Source: Achromobacter arsenitoxydans SY8
GTDB taxonomy: Bacteria > Pseudomonadota > Gammaproteobacteria > Burkholderiales > Burkholderiaceae_B
Length of the DNA stretch: 64,000 nt
Direction of reading: 5' to 3'
Assembly (NCBI RefSeq): GCF_000236785.1
Contig: NZ_AGUF01000001.1
Location: forward strand, 1-64,000
Notes under the pieces: model-generated
What the model saw: only the letters and a program-made list of their open reading frames with translations
Told to the model about the DNA's origin: nothing
Databases searched by the model: none
Part shown: positions 18,558 through 27,420 of the stretch, piece after piece
Position numbering within the stretch: the first letter of the stretch is position 1
How the letters are laid out: each line of letters opens with the position of its first letter
Position numbers and translations under genes: made by a program

Positions 18558-19358
18558 CTAGTTCAAGTCCTTTCTGACGCGCTCGATCATTTCCGCGCCA
18601 AACGAGATGTACGCCTGCGCGCCGCGTGACCCTCTGTCATACACCACACCCGGCATACCGTAACTGGGTGCTTCCGCCAGGCGCACGTTGCGCGGCACGA
18701 CGGTCTTGAAGACCTTGTCGCCGAAGTGCGCTTCGAGCTGCGCGGACACCTGCTGTTGCAGCGTCATGCGCGGATCGAACATCACGCGCAACAATCCGAT
18801 GACCCGCAGGTCGTCGTTGATGTTGCGATGGACGCGCTTGATGGTGTTGACGAGATCCGACAGACCTTCGAGCGCGAAGTATTCGCACTGCATCGGGATG
18901 ATCACGCCATGGGCCGCAGCCAGGCCATTGAGCGTCAACAGCGACAACGTGGGCGGGCAATCAATCAGGACGAAATCGTACTGCGAGGCAACGGTGTCGA
19001 TGGCGGTCTTCAGTTGGCGCTCGCGCTCTTCCATCTGCACCAGGTCGATTTCGGCGCCGGACAATTCACGATTGGCGGGCAGAACGTCATAGCCACCGGA
19101 TTCGGACTTCACGCGAGCCTGTTCGATGGAAGATTCGCCGATAAGCACCTGGTACAGATTCGACTCCAGCGAATTCTTGTCGATGCCGCTGCCCATCGTT
19201 GCGTTGCCTTGCGGGTCCAGGTCCACCAGCAGCACGCGTTGCTTATGCGTGGCAAGACCGGCCGCCAGATTGATGGCGGTCGTAGTCTTGCCCACGCCGC
19301 CCTTTTGATTGGCAATGCAGAATACGCGGGCGGACGTGCTGGGGGGTATGTTCTTCAT
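18558..19358 (-). CDS. parA: chromosome partitioning ATPase ParA (Soj)
   Basis: This 266-aa Walker-type ATPase powers segregation of ParB-parS complexes. It has the deviant Walker A KGGVGKTTTAINLA, Walker A' DLDPQGNATMG and Walker B VLIDCPPTLSLL. The ATG at 19358 overlaps the rsmG stop as ATGA, indicating translational coupling. A longer in-frame start at 19448 would overlap rsmG by 94 bp and is unlikely. Length is typical of chromosomal Soj proteins. Confidence 0.97.
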   Translation of the reverse strand: MKNIPPSTSARVFCIANQKGGVGKTTTAINLAAGLATHKQRVLLVDLDPQGNATMGSGIDKNSLESNLYQVLIGESSIEQARVKSESGGYDVLPANRELSGAEIDLVQMEERERQLKTAIDTVASQYDFVLIDCPPTLSLLTLNGLAAAHGVIIPMQCEYFALEGLSDLVNTIKRVHRNINDDLRVIGLLRVMFDPRMTLQQQVSAQLEAHFGDKVFKTVVPRNVRLAEAPSYGMPGVVYDRGSRGAQAYISFGAEMIERVRKDLN

Positions 19359-20044
19359 AGGGTTCCTTGACTGCGGCGCATCCAGATCAGGCAGCGTTCT
19401 GCTTGCAGCTCCGGGACCTGGAGCGGCTGAATATGGTCGACTTGCCATTCCCCGCGCGCGTGCAGCGCCTGGATTTCTTCTTCGGGGACCTTGCCCTTCA
19501 TGGCGACGAGGGTACCATTCTTGGCTACGTGGCGACCCGCGAGTTGCGCAAAATCATCTAATGATGCAAAAGCTCGCGACGTGACAATGTTGCAGTCGGC
19601 GGGGTCCAGCGTTTCGATGCGGGCGTGGCGCGCCTGCAGGTTGGGCAGGCCCAGCGCACCGCTCATCTGCCGCACGAATGCGGTCTTCTTTTCAACGGCG
19701 TCGATGCACGTCACGGACCATTGGGGCCGCAGGATCGCCAGGACGACGCCAGGCAAGCCTCCACCCGATCCGACGTCGTAGACCTTGGCCTCGGCATCAG
19801 CCGCCGGCAGCGCCTCGCTGAAGGGCTTTACCGCCGCCATGCTGTCGAACAGGTGCTGCACCAGCATCTGTTGGGGATCGCGAATGGCGGTGAGGTTGTA
19901 CGTGCGGTTCCAGCGCTGCATCTGCGCCAGATAATTCACGAGCTTGGCGATCGCGGCGGCGTCGGCCGCAAGGCCCAGCTGTTCGCATGCGCGTGTGAGT
20001 CGGCCGGCCATGTCCATGCCGGCCTCTTTGGCGGGCGCGCTCAT
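19355..20044 (-). CDS. rsmG: 16S rRNA (guanine527-N7)-methyltransferase RsmG
   Basis: This 229-aa SAM-dependent methyltransferase (GidB) modifies G527 of 16S rRNA. The SAM motif is [13 protein letters not shown] (about residues 88-100), preceded by [13 protein letters not shown] and QHLFDSMA, both characteristic of the family. The start overlaps the mnmG stop (ATGA) and the stop overlaps parA (ATGA), so three genes are chained by 4-bp overlaps. Confidence 0.96.
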   Translation of the reverse strand: MSAPAKEAGMDMAGRLTRACEQLGLAADAAAIAKLVNYLAQMQRWNRTYNLTAIRDPQQMLVQHLFDSMAAVKPFSEALPAADAEAKVYDVGSGGGLPGVVLAILRPQWSVTCIDAVEKKTAFVRQMSGALGLPNLQARHARIETLDPADCNIVTSRAFASLDDFAQLAGRHVAKNGTLVAMKGKVPEEEIQALHARGEWQVDHIQPLQVPELQAERCLIWMRRSQGTL

Positions 20045-21960
20045 GCCGCTTGCTTGCGCGAGCCGTAGTGCAGGCGCTTCAGGTGGATAAGCAGGAGCGA
20101 AATGGCTGCCGGCGTAACGCCGGAGATCCGTGCGGCCTGGCCGATGGTTTCCGGGCGGTGCGTCTTGAGCTTCTGGCGCACCTCGAAGGACAGGCTGGTC
20201 ACGGCGTCGTAGTCGACATCCGCGGGGATAGGCTGCTGTTCGTGGGCAATGTGCTTCTGCACTTCGTCCTGCTGGCGGGCAATGTAGCCCGCGTACTTGA
20301 CCTGGATCTCGACCTGCTCGGCCAGGACCTCGTCTTCCGCCACGCCCGGCCCGGCCAACAACGAACCGTCGGTATTGCGAGCAGCCATGAGGGCTTCATA
20401 TGAAACATTCGGCCGCTTCAGCAGATCTGCAAGTGAGTACTCACGCTCAATTGCCTTGCCCAACAGGGGTTCGGCCACCTCAACGGGCAACAGCCGCGGA
20501 TTCACCCACGACGACTTCAGGCGCTCGACTTCGGCGGCGACAGCGTCGCGCTTCCGGTTGAAAGCATCCCACCGCATATTGTCGACAATTCCGAGCCGGC
20601 GCCCGATTTCGGTCAGGCGAAGATCCGCATTGTCTTCGCGCAGGCTCAAACGATATTCCGCACGCGAAGTGAACATGCGGTAGGGCTCGGTCACGCCGCG
20701 CGTAACCAGGTCGTCCACCAACACGCCCAGGTACGCTTCATCCCGGCGCGGCGTCCATTGCTCACGGTCGAGCGATTGCAGCGCGGCGTTCACGCCCGCC
20801 AGCAGCCCTTGGGCCGCAGCTTCTTCGTACCCGGTGGTGCCGTTGATCTGTCCGGCAAAGTACAAGCCGCCGATGGCTTTGGTCTCGAGGGTGCTCTTCA
20901 ATCCACGTGGATCAAAGTAGTCGTACTCGATGGCGTAACCGGGGCGCATGATGTGCGCGTTTTCCAGACCAGGCAAGGAATGGATCAGGTCCAGCTGCAC
21001 ATCGAACGGCAGGCTGGTCGACACCCCATTCGGGTAGACCTCGTGAGTGTCCAGACCTTCCGGTTCAAGAAAGACCTGATGCGATTGCTTGTCCGCAAAG
21101 CGGTGAATCTTGTCTTCAATCGACGGGCAGTACCGCGGCCCCACCCCTTCGATGACGCCGCTGTACATCGGCGACCGGTCCAGCCCGGCGCGGATGATGT
21201 CATGCGTGCGGGCATTGGTGTGGGTAATCCAGCAAGGCAGTTGACGCGGATGCATGGCCGCGTTGCCCATGTACGAAAACACGGGAACCGGGTCCAGGTC
21301 GCCCGGTTGCTCTTCCAGAATGCCGTAGTTGATGGTCCGGCCGTCGATGCGTGGCGGCGTGCCGGTCTTCAGGCGCCCCTGCGGAAGCTGGAGTTCCTTC
21401 AGGCGTTGCCCCAGCGAAATTGCAGGCGGGTCACCGGCACGGCCGCCGGAATAGTTCTGCAGTCCGACGTGAATCAAGCCATTGAGAAACGTGCCGGCGG
21501 TCAGCACCACGGTCTTGGCCCTGAACTTCAGGCCAACCTGGGTGACGGCGCCAACCACGCGGTCTCCCTCCACCATCAGATCTTCCACAGCCTGCTGGAA
21601 CAGCCAGAGGTTAGGCTGGTTTTCCAGACGGCCACGAATCGCCTTCCGGTACAGCACACGGTCTGCCTGTGCGCGGGTCGCGCGTACGGCGGGTCCCTTG
21701 GAACCGTTGAGAATCCGGAATTGAATGCCCGCCTCGTCCGTCGCCAACGCCATGGCGCCGCCAAGCGCGTCGACTTCTTTGACAAGATGGCCCTTGCCGA
21801 TCCCACCTATTGAGGGATTGCAAGACATTTGGCCTAGGGTTTCGATGTTGTGCGTAAGCAGCAGCGTCTGGGCGCCAGTACGGGCCGCAGCCAAAGCCGC
21901 TTCGGTGCCGGCGTGGCCGCCACCGACGACAATGACATCGAATTCGCGGGGATAGTCCAT
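20041..21960 (-). CDS. mnmG: tRNA 5-carboxymethylaminomethyluridine synthesis enzyme MnmG (GidA)
   Basis: This 639-aa FAD enzyme works with MnmE to modify U34 of certain tRNAs. The dinucleotide-binding motif [17 protein letters not shown] is at the N-terminus, and the C-terminal part continues through the conserved helical domain to [14 protein letters not shown] chose the ATG at 21960 (MDYPREFD). The in-frame ATG at 21996 lies inside the promoter's -10 box. The leader before 21960 is pyrimidine-rich and has no Shine-Dalgarno sequence. It is the first gene of the mnmG-rsmG-parA-GNAT-parB operon and flanks the candidate origin. Confidence 0.95.
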   Translation of the reverse strand: MDYPREFDVIVVGGGHAGTEAALAAARTGAQTLLLTHNIETLGQMSCNPSIGGIGKGHLVKEVDALGGAMALATDEAGIQFRILNGSKGPAVRATRAQADRVLYRKAIRGRLENQPNLWLFQQAVEDLMVEGDRVVGAVTQVGLKFRAKTVVLTAGTFLNGLIHVGLQNYSGGRAGDPPAISLGQRLKELQLPQGRLKTGTPPRIDGRTINYGILEEQPGDLDPVPVFSYMGNAAMHPRQLPCWITHTNARTHDIIRAGLDRSPMYSGVIEGVGPRYCPSIEDKIHRFADKQSHQVFLEPEGLDTHEVYPNGVSTSLPFDVQLDLIHSLPGLENAHIMRPGYAIEYDYFDPRGLKSTLETKAIGGLYFAGQINGTTGYEEAAAQGLLAGVNAALQSLDREQWTPRRDEAYLGVLVDDLVTRGVTEPYRMFTSRAEYRLSLREDNADLRLTEIGRRLGIVDNMRWDAFNRKRDAVAAEVERLKSSWVNPRLLPVEVAEPLLGKAIEREYSLADLLKRPNVSYEALMAARNTDGSLLAGPGVAEDEVLAEQVEIQVKYAGYIARQQDEVQKHIAHEQQPIPADVDYDAVTSLSFEVRQKLKTHRPETIGQAARISGVTPAAISLLLIHLKRLHYGSRKQAA

Positions 21961-21994
21961 GATGGGGGGAGGAGAAAGAGAGCGTTCGGCGCTC

Positions 21995-22023
21995 ATTATA
22001 GAGGCAGGGGTTGCATGTTTCAC
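21995..22023 (-). promoter_or_regulatory. mnmG-par operon promoter overlapping parS
   Basis: On the minus strand a perfect -10 box TATAAT (21995-22000) is separated by 17 bp from the -35 hexamer GTGAAA (22018-22023; 4 of 6 consensus matches). The -35 hexamer falls inside the consensus parS site at 22016-22031. Initiation near 21988 would give a leader of about 28 nt that begins with a small GAGCG/CGCTC hairpin (21980-21994). Confidence 0.65.
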
Positions 22024-22031
22024 GTGAAACA
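22016..22031. other. parS site 1 (perfect consensus)
   Basis: TGTTTCACGTGAAACA is identical to the universal bacterial parS palindrome bound by ParB. It overlaps the -35 region of the mnmG-par operon promoter. Confidence 0.97.
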
Positions 22032-22141
22032 TGTTCGCGAAGCGCATTCGAGGCGAAGAGGCCACAAAGGTGACGCCCGGCCGAAAGGTAAAGCCCATGG
22101 AGCGGCCAATCTATCGGCATCTGCCGGTGTTTCGTCGTCTA

Positions 22142-22157
22142 TGTTTCACGTGAAACA
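22142..22157. other. parS site 2 (perfect consensus)
   Basis: This is a second exact TGTTTCACGTGAAACA, 126 bp from the first (start to start). Confidence 0.97.
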
Positions 22158-22206
22158 CAGAGCCGAAGGGACAGCACACCGCCAACCTCGCTACTTCAAA
22201 CCAGCA

Positions 22207-22222
22207 TGTTCCACGTGAATCA
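22207..22222. other. parS site 3 (two mismatches)
   Basis: TGTTCCACGTGAATCA differs from consensus at positions 5 and 14. It is probably a weaker ParB site; its place in the cluster supports it. Confidence 0.7.
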
Positions 22223-22491
22223 TGCTGCGGATATGAATAGCTCGAAGCGTACCTTAGGGTCACCGGAACTACGTGGCCGCGATCGATGCAATCTTCAGTT
22301 CCATGTATTGAAACGACCTGGTTGCCTCCTACTCAACCAGCTACCAGCGCCAAGATCATCTTCGGAATAGTCCTCTCATAGGGAATAGGGCCAAAGAAGC
22401 GGCGACCGGAAATTCCGCCACGTACCACTCAATCCAGAACGGCGTCTTCTGGTGTTTGCCATTACGTCGAATGGAACTCTATGGACTACGG

Positions 22492-22507
22492 TGTTTCACG
22501 TGGAACA
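22492..22507. other. parS site 4 (one mismatch)
   Basis: TGTTTCACGTGGAACA has a single A-to-G change at position 12. Confidence 0.9.
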
Positions 22508-22569
22508 CTTGGGGCCGCTGACAATCAGACCCGCTGTTAGTCGCGATGATCTACTGCGCACGCTGCGAA

Positions 22570-22585
22570 TGTTTCACGTGGAACA
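22570..22585. other. parS site 5 (one mismatch)
   Basis: TGTTTCACGTGGAACA is the same variant as site 4, 78 bp further right. Confidence 0.9.
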
Positions 22586-22836
22586 CAGGCGGCAAGACAA
22601 TAATTTTTAGGCCGTACCCCTGCCCTGCCAAGACGCAAGACTTAGTCTCTCTTGACCATGCTTCCCCCCTGTCAGAACAAGCGCTCAAGCTGGTGGCCAC
22701 GCCATGCAAACGCAGGGATGCCACCAACCGCGATCCTTGTTTCGGCGCCAGTCGGAAGCTATTGCGGGAGCAAAGTCCTGCGACGACTAACGGCTACGCA
22801 TGCACCGACAGCAAAGATGTGTACTAGCGCAGTACA

Positions 22837-22852
22837 TGTTCCACGTGAAACA
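22837..22852. other. parS site 6 (one mismatch)
   Basis: TGTTCCACGTGAAACA has a single change at position 5. It is the reverse complement of the site 4/5 variant, so sites 6 and 7 are sites 4 and 5 in opposite orientation. Confidence 0.9.
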
Positions 22853-22898
22853 GCCAGCACTACAGCCTGGCGCCTGCAAGCGCAGAGAAACCTGCGTA

Positions 22899-22914
22899 TG
22901 TTCCACGTGAAACA
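22899..22914. other. parS site 7 (one mismatch)
   Basis: TGTTCCACGTGAAACA is identical to site 6 and 62 bp from it (start to start). It ends the cluster. Confidence 0.9.
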
Positions 22915-23307
22915 TGCAAACAAGGCCGGCCAAAAACCCAAGGAATCCTCCTTATGCCGGAAGTGTTCCTCTGACGATCGCCAAATGCACTCCTTCCCCG
23001 CCCGTCCGGATCCGAGGGAACAGCCGATGGAGAAAAGGTAAGAAATATGAAAAAAAACGATTTATTCCACCCTACCCTACCCCTTGCCTAAAAATTGAGG
23101 AATTTTGGACAAAAGCGAGGCTGTCCTCGAAAGAAAATCGACGGACCGATAGTGCGGAGATATTCGTGAGTAACTATCTTCGCAGGGCGACGCGAAGATA
23201 ACAGTGGCAGGAGCAGGCAATCTCCTGGATCTAGGATGACGGCACGTCGAATTCCAAACCGCGAGGCACAGCAGAAATCCGTTGGAACTGGGAATGGATA
23301 TCCCTTC

Positions 23308-23316
23308 TTATCCACA
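23308..23316 (+). other. DnaA box (exact) in oriC candidate
   Basis: TTATCCACA is an exact match to the high-affinity DnaA box. Confidence 0.85.
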
Positions 23317-23711
23317 GCGCGTAAAAAGCACTCCGTCGCAGGAAAATCGGTAAATCCGACCCCGTTCCGACAGGGTTACTCACATTCTTATCAACAGCCC
23401 CTTTTCGACGTGCGCCAAGCGCCTGAAACTCTTGGTGCTGAAAAAGGAAAGGCAGCAAAACCGGGACAATCAGATATCCCCAAGCGCCAACTACTTCTCC
23501 ATAACGGAAAACGGCAGCCCTGCTAAGCCAAAATCCCCGGACCGATAAATCAATGTCTTAGCGCCGAAGCGACCGAAACCTCACTCATCGCGATGCCCCC
23601 ATATAAAGGCAACGCGACACGCTCGCAGCCAGCCCGCCCAGAACCGGGCGTCCTGCGGGGAACTCTTAAAGTCTGATCCAGTCCAATCGCGCAAATTGCC
23701 AGGCCGACGAT

Positions 23712-23720
23712 TTATCCACA
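23712..23720 (+). other. DnaA box (exact) in oriC candidate
   Basis: An exact TTATCCACA, same orientation as the box at 23308. Confidence 0.85.
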
Positions 23721-24054
23721 AAGTTATTCTGCCGCCGGCTGACTTCGCCTGGTCAAGACGATAAACAACAATCTTCATTGACCCGACAATTATCTTGCTC
23801 GCACTATCCGCGCAGCGCCATCATCCTTATGGCCGAGGCGGCAAGACTTCATGTGAAACGCTGTGGAAAACTCGGCGATCGGATTTTGATGTTGAATCCG
23901 GCCGAACAAAGCGCCCTGCCGCCGCGTCGGCGTGGACACCAATCCAGGGTCGCGCCCGCTGCAACAGCGTCCGCCAAAGCAGCTGCGCTTTCCGATATCC
24001 CCATTTCTATCCACAGGCTGAGACCCTCATTTTGGATATCCAAGGGACTAATTC

Positions 24055-24063
24055 TGTGCATAA
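24055..24063 (-). other. DnaA box (TTATNCACA type) in oriC candidate
   Basis: The minus strand reads TTATGCACA, within the accepted TTATNCACA consensus. Confidence 0.7.
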
Positions 24064-24372
24064 CCGGGATGGGGATATCTTTGTGAACAACCGCGCTCGC
24101 CAGGTGAAAAATCAGACAAATCCGAGCGCTTGGGAGTCAATTATCAAAGATGGGCAGGGACAAGGAGCGGCAGCAAATCTGCGCTAAATACCCGACTTCC
24201 CAGGGGAAACTCCATTCGTTACTGCTGTCTCTGCGCCAGCCTGCCCAGTATCGTCGGGTTCAGGGCGCGCGCCATGGACGGTAAACCATTAACGGGAAAA
24301 CTGTGTAAAACCGGCCGCGGCATTTCGGCCTGCTTCATTACTGAGCACCTGAATGCTCATTCCCGGAAATAA

Positions 24373-24381
24373 TTATCCACA
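24373..24381 (+). other. DnaA box (exact) at the right end of oriC candidate
   Basis: An exact TTATCCACA, followed 3 bp later by the weaker TTATCCAGT (24385-24393). Confidence 0.85.
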
Positions 24382-24455
24382 GAGTTATCCAGTGGTCGAG
24401 AATATGTTAGTAAACACTAACTATCAGAGATGGAGGGCTACCGATCAGGCTCGCC

Positions 24456-24497
24456 AAAAAACACAACGCCCCAGACCCGGAGGTCTTGGGGCGTTGT
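24456..24497 (-). terminator. rho-independent terminator of the cold-shock gene
   Basis: The arms at 24463-24477 and 24482-24497 form a 15-bp GC-rich stem with one bulged base and a 4-nt loop. On the minus strand the hairpin is followed by TTTTTT (24456-24461). It lies 44 bp after the cold-shock stop codon. Confidence 0.85.
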
Positions 24498-24540
24498 AGC
24501 CAGGCCTAACCTGGCTGGCGGGAAATTGGGATTTCCCGAT

Positions 24541-24747
24541 TTAGAGCGGGCGAATTTCGGCCGCTTGAGGTCCTTTCGGACCATCCTTAACTTCGAATTC
24601 GACTTCCTGCCCTTCGTTCAGGCTGCGATAGCCGCGGCCCTGGATGGCGGAAAAGTGTGCGAAAACATCGGTGCCGCCAACATCCGGCGTAATAAAGCCG
24701 AAGCCTTTGTCAGCGTTGAACCATTTGACTTTGCCCTTCTGAGCCAT
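24541..24747 (-). CDS. cold-shock protein (CspA family)
   Basis: This 68-aa single-domain cold-shock protein has both RNA-binding motifs, KGFGFI (RNP1) and VFAHFSAI (RNP2). It acts as an RNA chaperone. Length and the start [11 protein letters not shown] are typical. About 220 bp of non-coding DNA precede it, room for the long 5' leader common in cold-shock genes; I could not assign its promoter. It is monocistronic, with its own terminator, and is the first gene right of the origin candidate. Confidence 0.96.
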   Translation of the reverse strand: MAQKGKVKWFNADKGFGFITPDVGGTDVFAHFSAIQGRGYRSLNEGQEVEFEVKDGPKGPQAAEIRPL

Positions 24748-24971
24748 TTTTTCTAGCGTCCTGTAAATAAAACGAAATGCAATGAATCAAGGACGCCGTG
24801 CGAACTGAACCATCGGTGCAAAACCTGTGTTCCCGCTTGTCGCCAGTGCGGCAGAACGAGTCCGCGCGCTGCTTGAATCAACTGCGGAATCCAGCATACT
24901 CATCCGGCATTACAGACTCATATAGTTGTTTACCCCAATGTGGCGTTTTTTTCACTGGAATGGCAGTACCG

Positions 24972-26030
24972 CTAGGCGGAATTCGACTGCTTCCGCGCCA
25001 GGTATGTGTAGATCGGCCCCGTGACGATCACGACGAAAACCATGCGTGTGACGTGAAACGCCGTCACCACCGGAACGCCGAGCTGCAGCACCTTGGCGGT
25101 GATCGCCATCTCGGCGATGCCGCCGGGCGTCGTACCCAGGATCAGCGTGGGAATCGGCGCCGCGGACCATAGCGACAGCATGGCTCCCACCCCGAACGCC
25201 AGCATTAACGCCAGGACCGTAAAGCCCGCTACCGCGGCAATGAAGCGCGGTGCGGCGCGAAAGAAGTCAGGCCGGTAGCGGTGTCCGAGCGACCAGCCGA
25301 TCAGCAGCTGTCCCGCCTTGGGCACGTAATCTGGCAATGCGGACAGTTCGATATTCGACACAGTCAGCAGCATGGCGACGAGCATCGGACCCAATACCCA
25401 CGGATTGGGAAGGCGCAGCTTCACAAACGCGGCCCCGCCGACCATGGTCAGCGCCACAAGCGCCGCCAAACCGAGCCCATGCACGTCCCTGGGACCGGGC
25501 ACTGTGGGATCGAGCCCCGCCACGCCCCACCATTGAAAAATGAACGGCACCGCTACCACCACCAGCAGCACGCGAACGCTGTGGGCGGTTGCCACACGGT
25601 CGATTCTTGCGCCATGCCGCTCGGCCAGGTTCGCCATCTCGCTGGCCCCCCCGATCGCGGACGAAAACCACGCCGTCTTGAAATCGACGTCCGTGAAGCG
25701 GCGCAGAATGGCCGTTCCCAGAAAGGCCAGCGCCAACGCGAACACCATGCCGACGATGATGGGCCCCGCATTGCTCCCGATATGCCCAAGCACCTGTGGG
25801 GTGAAGTACAGACCCAAGGACGTTCCGATCACCCACTGGCCCGCGTTGCGGGCCGGCCTGGGGCAGGCGGTTCCCACGCCGGCGATTCGCGTCGCGGCCG
25901 TCAACAGCAACGCCCCCAGCATCCATGGCAAAGGCATGTGCGCCCAAACCGCAAGCAACGCGCCGGCCAGCGCTATGCCGAATCCGCCCGCCACCCGCAA
26001 CAGCATGTTCTGACCCACAATCCCATCCAC
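24972..26030 (-). CDS. AbrB-family (duplicated DUF/PF05145) membrane protein
   Basis: This protein of up to 352 aa has two homologous halves of about five hydrophobic segments each. They are marked by GALLAVWAHMPLPWMLGALL near the start and AAFVKLRLPNPWVLGPML in the second half, and include IGGASEMANL and TTPGGIAEMAITAK. The family is annotated AbrB or ammonia monooxygenase-like and its function is unproven; transport or regulation has been proposed. The start is uncertain: GTG at 26030 lacks a ribosome-binding site, and ATG at 26006 (MLLRVAGG) is the alternative. It is divergent from the aminotransferase gene. Confidence 0.8.
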   Translation of the reverse strand: MDGIVGQNMLLRVAGGFGIALAGALLAVWAHMPLPWMLGALLLTAATRIAGVGTACPRPARNAGQWVIGTSLGLYFTPQVLGHIGSNAGPIIVGMVFALALAFLGTAILRRFTDVDFKTAWFSSAIGGASEMANLAERHGARIDRVATAHSVRVLLVVVAVPFIFQWWGVAGLDPTVPGPRDVHGLGLAALVALTMVGGAAFVKLRLPNPWVLGPMLVAMLLTVSNIELSALPDYVPKAGQLLIGWSLGHRYRPDFFRAAPRFIAAVAGFTVLALMLAFGVGAMLSLWSAAPIPTLILGTTPGGIAEMAITAKVLQLGVPVVTAFHVTRMVFVVIVTGPIYTYLARKQSNSA

Positions 26031-26118
26031 GTTAGAAGCTCATGAAAAATGAATTATGAGTTAGTGGGATACTTACGAAAACTCTCTTTGCCTACCAGCG
26101 TTCACCTTCGCGTCCAAC

Positions 26119-27285
26119 ATGATCCGATCCAAACTTCCCGACGTCGGCACCACCATATTCACCGTGATGAGCCGCCTGGCCATCGAGCACAAGGCCATCA
26201 ACCTGGGCCAGGGCTTTCCTGATTTCGATCCGGACCCGGCACTGTGCGCGCTGGTGACCAAAGCAATGGCCGATGGCCATAACCAATATCCCTACATGCC
26301 GGGCGTTGCGCCGCTGCGGGAAGCCATCGCTGCCAAGACGCGCGAACTGTACGGCCACGCCTATGATCCCGAAACCGAGATCACCGTCACCAGCGGCGCC
26401 ACCGAAGCCTTGATGGCCACCGTGCTGGCCGCCGTGGGCAGCGGCGACGAAGTCGTCGTCATTGAACCCTGCTACGACTCCTATCTGCCCGCGATCCGCC
26501 TGGCGGGCGGCACCGCGGTGCCCGTGCCGCTGCGCGCGCCCACCGAAGCGGACCCCTACTACCGCATCGACTGGCAGCGCGTGCGCGACGCCATCACGTC
26601 CAAGACGCGCCTCCTCATGCTCAACTTCCCGCACAACCCCACCGGGGCCGTGCTAGAAGAAAGCGATCTGGACGCGCTGGAAGCCATCGTGCGCGACACC
26701 GGCGTGCTGCTGGTGTCCGACGAGGTCTACGAACACATCGTGTTCGACGGCAAGCCCCACGCCAGCGTCGCGCGGCGTCCTCTGCTGGCCGAACATGCGT
26801 TCGTGATCTCGTCGTTCGGCAAGACCTATCACACCACGGGCTGGAAGATCGGCTACTGCTGCGCGCCCCGGCAACTCAGCGCCGAGCTGCGCAAGGTTCA
26901 CCAGTTCATGGTGTTTACCGTGCCATCGCCCATGCAGTTCGCGCTGGCCGAATTCATGCGCGACCCCAAGCCCTACCTGGATCTTCCGGCCTTCTACCAG
27001 GCCAAGCGCGACCGTCTTTCCGAAGGCCTGGCCAAGACCCGCTTCCGTCCATTGCCCAGTCCCGGAACGTTCTTCCTGCTGGCCGATTACAGCCAGATCT
27101 CGAAGCAGAGCGAGGCCGATTTCGCGCGCGACCTGACGGTAAAGCACGGAGTGACAGTGATCCCGGTTTCGGCGTTCTATCGCCAGCCCGACGCTCCCGA
27201 ATCGAACCATCGCATCGTGCGGTTCTGCTTCGCGAAAAAGGACGCTACGCTCGATGCGGCGCTGGAGCGGCTGCAGCACGTCTGA
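26119..27285 (+). CDS. class I/II aminotransferase, methionine aminotransferase-like (YbdL type)
   Basis: This 388-aa PLP aminotransferase has NQYPYMPGVAPLREAIA near the N-terminus, the substrate/PLP motif NFPHNPTGA, SDEVYEHI, and the PLP lysine in ISSFGKTYHTTGWKIGY. The sequence is closest in character to YbdL-type aminotransferases acting on methionine and aromatic amino acids, but kynurenine aminotransferase is similar. It is monocistronic, and a shared terminator lies about 50 bp downstream. Confidence 0.88.
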   Translation: MIRSKLPDVGTTIFTVMSRLAIEHKAINLGQGFPDFDPDPALCALVTKAMADGHNQYPYMPGVAPLREAIAAKTRELYGHAYDPETEITVTSGATEALMATVLAAVGSGDEVVVIEPCYDSYLPAIRLAGGTAVPVPLRAPTEADPYYRIDWQRVRDAITSKTRLLMLNFPHNPTGAVLEESDLDALEAIVRDTGVLLVSDEVYEHIVFDGKPHASVARRPLLAEHAFVISSFGKTYHTTGWKIGYCCAPRQLSAELRKVHQFMVFTVPSPMQFALAEFMRDPKPYLDLPAFYQAKRDRLSEGLAKTRFRPLPSPGTFFLLADYSQISKQSEADFARDLTVKHGVTVIPVSAFYRQPDAPESNHRIVRFCFAKKDATLDAALERLQHV

Positions 27286-27332
27286 ATTTTTATATGAGTT
27301 AAAGCTCGCATTTATAGTGCATGCAAAAGCAA

Positions 27333-27356
27333 AAGGGGCGCCAGCAGGCGCCCCTT
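27333..27356. terminator. bidirectional hairpin terminator
   Basis: AAGGGGCGCC and GGCGCCCCTT form a perfect 10-bp stem around the loop AGCA. It lies between the converging aminotransferase (+) and tctA (-) genes. The T-rich tail is better on the minus strand (CTTTTGCTTTT), so it mainly serves the tct operon. Confidence 0.75.
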
Positions 27357-27420
27357 ATTCATTCCAGCATCAATTCAAGTTCTGGCGAACAGCCTTTTCC
27401 AAAGCATCTCTGAAGCCGGA

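Larger units (their letters stand above)
23296..24079. repeat. dispersed GGATATCC / GATATCCCC motif within oriC candidate
   Basis: Five copies of a GATATC-centred motif with flanking G or C runs occur in under 800 bp. They are GGATATCCC (23296-23304), AGATATCCCC (23472-23481), GATATCCCC (23994-24002), GGATATCC (24034-24041) and GGGGATATC (24071-24079). Three lie within 12 bp of a full or near DnaA box. The function is unknown. Confidence 0.5.
23031..24421. other. oriC: candidate chromosomal replication origin (oriC)
   Basis: The 2.6 kb between mnmG and the cold-shock gene holds no credible protein gene. It has an AT-rich stretch at 23031-23068 (including a run of eight A) that could be the unwinding element. 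Three exact DnaA boxes follow (23308-23316, 23712-23720, 24373-24381), plus a TTATGCACA box on the minus strand (24055-24063). One-mismatch boxes occur at 23388, 23862 (minus) and 24007. An inverted repeat GTTAGT-AAAC-ACTAAC closes it (24406-24421). The parS cluster lies immediately left. An origin beside gidA, rather than dnaA, is what I recall for Bordetella. Exact limits are uncertain. Confidence 0.72.

Noticed and set aside
22546-22827. Short plus-strand frame among the parS sites
   Set aside because: There is no recognisable domain, it contains a parS site, and the composition looks non-coding.
23845-23860. parS-like GACTTCATGTGAAACG
   Set aside because: Five mismatches from consensus, including the central CG step; too weak.
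23778-24187. Overlapping short frames on both strands in the origin candidate
   Set aside because: No ribosome-binding sites, no family resemblance, and they cover DnaA-box DNA.
25046-25060. parS-like GTGACGTGAAACG in the AbrB-family gene
   Set aside because: The left half does not match, with at least four mismatches, and it is inside coding sequence.
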